NCBI GenBank assembly: GCA_963082975.1
Contig: OY720348.1
Coordinates: 64,691,719-64,755,718, forward strand
Direction: 5' to 3'
DNA from: Labia minor
Lineage: Eukaryota; Arthropoda; Insecta; Dermaptera; Spongiphoridae
DNA length: 64,000 nucleotides
A model generated the notes under the pieces. The model worked only from the letters and a program-made list of their open reading frames with translations, had not been told where the DNA came from and ran no database searches. Each line of letters opens with the position of its first letter. Within the stretch, counting starts at the first letter, position 1. A program made the translations under genes and the position numbers. Shown here in pieces: positions 49,654 to 55,600 of this stretch.

Positions 49654-52600
49654 AATAAATTTTTAATAAAAAAACTTAAAATTATTTATTTTCAAGGTCA
49701 CCAATCATTTATTTAAAAAACCTGGTGCTCGTTTTGGGCTCGATCTTGCCGCTTTTAATATGCAAAGAGGACGAGAATTTGGACTTCCTGGTTATATGGA
49801 TTTTAGGTAAAAAGATACATCCCTTTTTTATCAACATTGAAATCGTTTAACGAACAATCGTTAAAACTTTCACTTTTGTTTTACTACATTTTAAACATTT
49901 CCGAATTGATGTTTATCGATTTATCAAATTGTATTCAATATTTAATTATATTATAAATTAAATAAACAGCTCATTTAGTTTATCGTTGGAAAAAGAAATT
50001 TAATCTTCAATCTCAAAGTAATTTATTTCAGTAATAAAATATAAAGATCGAAATATAAATACTCAACATAATATATCATTATAAATTACAATACATACAC
50101 CAATTAATTGATTAAGTGATAAGAATTGCCATTAACTGTCTATTATTCATATCATACCAATTGTTTTACTGCCACGGTGGTATAAGAATTGAAATGTACC
50201 ATTTTAATTATTAAAGGGATTTTTATTTAAAGACCACATTATTTGAAAATATTATTGATTAAATTAAAATAATAATTGTACAACGTTTCGATTGATTATT
50301 CTGCAAACATTCTCAAGTACTGGGCGCTTGCTTAAGCGAACTAACTGCGAGCAGTGGTAGTTGTAAAATTATTATTTCAATTTATTCAATAATATTGATA
50401 AATAATGTAGTCTTTAAATAAAAATCCCATGGTTGTGGCTCAGGGTAGGGATACTTGGAGAAGTGTGGTTGTTGCGGCCAAGAACTTTCGAGTTCCGTGG
50501 GGCCACAGAGATAGACAAGTATATACAAATTTACTGAAAATGAAAAAAAAAAATAGTAAAATGGGCAAAAAATTAAAATTACACAATCCCAATAAATTAA
50601 ATTAGTAATTTATATTATTTGCCGAAATTTATGTAATTGTAAAAATAATAAAAATTAATTAATTCCATAACGAATAAGTATCAAAACTTTTTTTTATATT
50701 TTACTTTAAAACAGGGTAAATATTGTTAATGTAAAGTGATATTGATTACAAATTATCTTTTCAAAATAAATGAAAATAAACCTTTTAGAGATTAAAAAGT
50801 ATTTGTCTGCATTAGTGCTGTGCGATAAAACCCATAAAAATTCTCAGGATTCATGATTTTTTTTTTTTAGTAAATTTTTGTTTTTGTCTATTAATCTCTT
50901 TTTTTGAGTTATTATGAATTCTGACTATACAAATAGTTTTCTTATAAATAATTTTACAATTATTTAATATGTTGATAATAATAAAAATAATTAGCGTTGT
51001 TTAGTATTATTCAAGAAAAACCAATTTATTGCTTTCTAAAAAATCGATCTCACGGAAAATGATCAATTTTAATTAATAAAATCTAAAAAAATATTTTATT
51101 TTTATATTTATTTTATCGGCGCCCTTCAATATTTGGCGCCCAGGCAGTCCCCCGGTTTGCCTACTCCTTTATCCATCTAAGCATAGAACTAATGTCATTA
51201 AGGGGAAATTTACTATTGTTTACAATATATATTGATCTATCTAACCTCTATTCTGACCTTTTGCAAATGATTTTAGAAAATTCTGTGGACTTTCTGGCGC
51301 TGATAGTTTTGAAGAATTGTTTGGATCAATGTCTAATGAAACAATCCGTCGTTACGCCTCCATTTATGAGTGAGTCTTGAATTATATTTTAGTTAAACAA
51401 TTTTTATTATGTTTTATGGATTATTATGAATTAATTATTGAATGGATAACGATTGCATTGAGTGTGTATTAATGAATCCTTGGGTGTTTTTCTTTTAATT
51501 TAGACATCCATCGGATGTGGATCTCTGGTCAGGTGGTGTTTCGGAAAGACCACTTCCGGGTTCAATGGTTGGCCCAACTTTTGCCTGTATTATTGCCACT
51601 CAGTATAGTTATTCTCGACGTGGTGATCGGTTCTGGTATGAGCTCGGAGATCAACCATCATCTTTTACGCCAGGTGAGTGAACGAGATAGTCAAATTATT
51701 CTAAATTTAGTTGAAATTTTTAAGATATCAGTTTATTTTTAAAGAATAATAGAGTAATTATTCAATCGAGTTATTATGACATGGATTTGGATATAACTTT
51801 ACCACTGGATTCCTTTTTTAATTCCAAATAAACTTTTCTTATCCAAAGTTTGCCAGATTAGCTTATTATGAACTTCGAAATATGATGTCATTATGTAAAG
51901 TTTTATTGACTAATTCACTAATTATTCACTTATTCCTAATTTTCTGTTTTTTTTTCGGTTCGGTTCGGATGTAGAAAAATTATTTAATTAATTAATTAAT
52001 TTTTTAATCTTCTTATATCCGAACCGAACTTATAAAAACCAAAAAATTAGTGGAGCCCTCTAATGGTCAAATAATGAAACATGGTAGCTTATTAGATGGA
52101 TTTATATGCCAACTTTAATCCTTTTTATCTCATAGACTAGAAGCGACCCGCAAAAATTGCATAAGTAAAGTTGTTTTGGAATTAAAAAAGTAAAGTTTTA
52201 TCCAAATCCATGTCATAATAACTCGATTGAATAATTACCTATAATAGAATTTTTCAAACAAAAATTTCATAGACTAACTTAAATAGTTTTAATTTCAATT
52301 AAACTTTAACGTTCTGATTTTAGATGAGAGTTTATTTAGTTTACTTTATTTATTAATTTGTTTAGTTATTTTTTATTTTTATTTTTTTATTAAAGAGAAA
52401 CTATTTGATAGAATTGGTTAATTAACAAAAACTTATATAATCTTTAGTATATCCTATTTATTAATTATTTCAATATAATTTTTCATGTAATAACTATCCT
52501 TGACATTTCCTAATTGTCAAGTTCAATGTAAATTATACTTAGAAAATGAAATTATACAAATAAGAAAGTAGAAATTTTTTTTCAACACACACACACACAC

Positions 52601-55600
52601 AGAGGAATTTAATTTTTTTTTATTATCTTAGTTAATTAAAATTTATGATATAATTAAAATTTATTATATTTTTTTTTTTTTAATTTATATTTTTTTGTTT
52701 TGATTTTTGATTATCATATAAAATATAAATATATTTTTATATATGTATATAATTAAAAAATAAAATAAATATACTTTTATTATATAATTTGAATATCGTA
52801 GATTCACTTTTTAATTATATAAAAAGAAGAGATCCGGAATTTTGGTAGGCAATTCACAGAATGTTGCCAATAGAACGTTGATGAGATAAGAAGAGGCAAT
52901 GATTTTCTTAAAACTTGCGACTGTTATTAAAGGGATTTTTATTGAAAGATCACATATTTGTATAATTTACTTATATTAGTATAATTAATAAAACGTACAA
53001 CGTTTCGGTTGCTTATTCTGCAGTCTTTATCAAGTACTGTATGCTTACTCTAACTCAAGTGAACTGAACTGAATAAGCAACATGTACGTTTATTTAATTC
53101 AATAAATATCCCTTTAATAATTATCAAATAAATTACAAAAGTTTTAATAAATACAAACTTGCGAATGATTATAAAATTATAAAGATCCAATTAAACAACG
53201 GATTCATGGACATGCTTTGAAATTCGAAATAAGCATACATTGGTTCTAGAAACAAATCAGTTTTTACAAATCGGTTTCTTGCCTATCAGTGACGTCAGCG
53301 TGTTCTCTCCTATAAAATGAACCACGTCTTTCGTTCTGATTTGAACTTATTATTGTTGTACCTGGAACATTGAACTATCGCTAGACCCTTTAAAAAATAT
53401 TGATATATTATACAATTCTTTAATTATTTATTAAAATTATTAAATATTACATCATTACATCAATCTTAGTAAAGAGTTCTCAATAATAATAAATAATACA
53501 ATTAACTAATAAAAATTTATAAGAATTAACAAAAAATTAAACGACAAAACAGATTAAAAAATTTCAAATATTTTAGAGAAAAAAAAAATAATTAAAAAGT
53601 ATAATAACGAATTAATAAAATAAATATTAACTAATAATTAAAAAAATAAATGAAATAATTTCAAATATTTTAAAGAAACAGGAATTAAATAAGTTGACCT
53701 GTGGCCAGGTCCGAACCGACCGACGGTTTGAAATAAATTAATTTCCAGCTACAGAAACAATTTCAAATAATTTTAATATATCTATTAATGTAATAAAAAA
53801 CAGATATGGATACATAAATAATAAATATAAACATTTTTAATTTTATTTTATTTATAATATATATGCAAGACCAGGCTGTGACGTCATGAATGGCTGGATG
53901 ACGTCATATAATTTTAAATCAAGAAAAAACTAATAAATATGATTTTCCCGAGGATAAAACCAATACAAAGTGCATGATTCGTGGTGATATATAAAAAAAT
54001 CTCCTTTGGTGTGAAAATAACCCTTTCCTTCCTATCGTCGATCGCTAATACTACCACTTCCGGTTTCCGGAATTGCACCAAAAGTTGATCAATTCATCCC
54101 ATTGATGCAATAAGTAAATATACCAAATTTCATCAAAATCGGTTGAGCCGTTCAGGCTGTACACATCTATACGGACGGACAGACGGACGGACAGACGGAC
54201 AGACATCATGCTAAAAATACTTTTTTCTGTTTAGAAAATGCATGATTCGTGGAGATATGTAAAAATCTCCACATGTGAAATTTGGTGTGAAAACAATACC
54301 TCCCTTACTATCGTCGGTCGGTAAAAATTATTTTCTGTTTCTATTTAATATTATTAGATCATATTTATTCAATAATTTATTTTGAATAAGATATTCTTTA
54401 ATTATCATTTTAAATGAATATTAATTAAAGAATGAAATTGTTTTTAAAATATCATAAATAATATGTGTAATATATTTTCAAGATAGAAACATACAAAGAT
54501 AATTTATACTTACAATGTATGCAAAAATAAGATAAGTTTTAGATTTTTTTTTTTTTTTGTTGAAAGATTAATAAATATATTACGTAATTTGATTCTAAAA
54601 TATTATTAAAATAAATATTTTTGATTTTATTTCGAAATTAAATAAAAAATTTTAAAATATTTTAAATATAAAAAAATATTAATACAATATCTATTAAACA
54701 AGTTGAGCTGTGGCCAAGTCCGAACCGACCGACGGTTTGAAATAAATTAATTTCCAGCTACAGAAACAATTTCAAATAATTTTAATATATCTATTAATGC
54801 AATAAAAAAGAGATAGGCATATAACATAAATATTTTTAATTTTATTTTATTTATAATATATATGGAAGACCAGGCTGTGACTTCATATAATTTTAAATTA
54901 AGAAAAAACTAATAAAGATTATTTTTCTCGAGGATAAAACCAATACAAAGTGCATGATTCGTGGTGATATGTAAAAAATCTCCTCATGTGAAATTTGGTG
55001 TGAAAATAACCCTTCCCTTCCTATCGTCGATCGCTAATACTACTACTTTCGGTTTCCGGATTTGCACCAAAAGTTGATCAATTCATCATACTGATGCATT
55101 AAGTAAATATACCAAATTTCATCAAAATTCGTTGAGCCGTTCAGGATGTACACATCTATACGGACGGACGGACAGACGGACAGACATGATGCTAAAAATA
55201 CTTTTTCTGTTAAGAATGATTCGTGGAGATATGTAAAAATCTCCACATGTGAAATTTGGTATGAAAACAATACCTCCCTTACTATCGTCGGTCGGTAAAA
55301 AGAATGGCAAGAGGCAAATTTCAATATGGATGACGTCATTTTTGACGTTATTTAAATCTTCTATTTTAAAATAAGAAAATACTAATAAAGTTGATTTTTC
55401 TCGAGGTTGAAACCAATACAGATCGATTTATCTTTATAAATATTATCTATGGTGTGAATTTCAAAAAAAAATCCTTATAGCGATTAAATATCTCAAATAT
55501 ATACAAATCTCTCTCTCTCTCTCTTAATATATATATATATACTCTTAAATATATATACATATAAATATATATACATTTTTTGCTAGTATAGATATAGATA

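Noticed and set aside
55043..55339. Complement open frame of 98 codons
   Set aside because: Lies wholly in repeat R1b/R2; the Val/Arg-rich part comes from the GGAC microsatellite.
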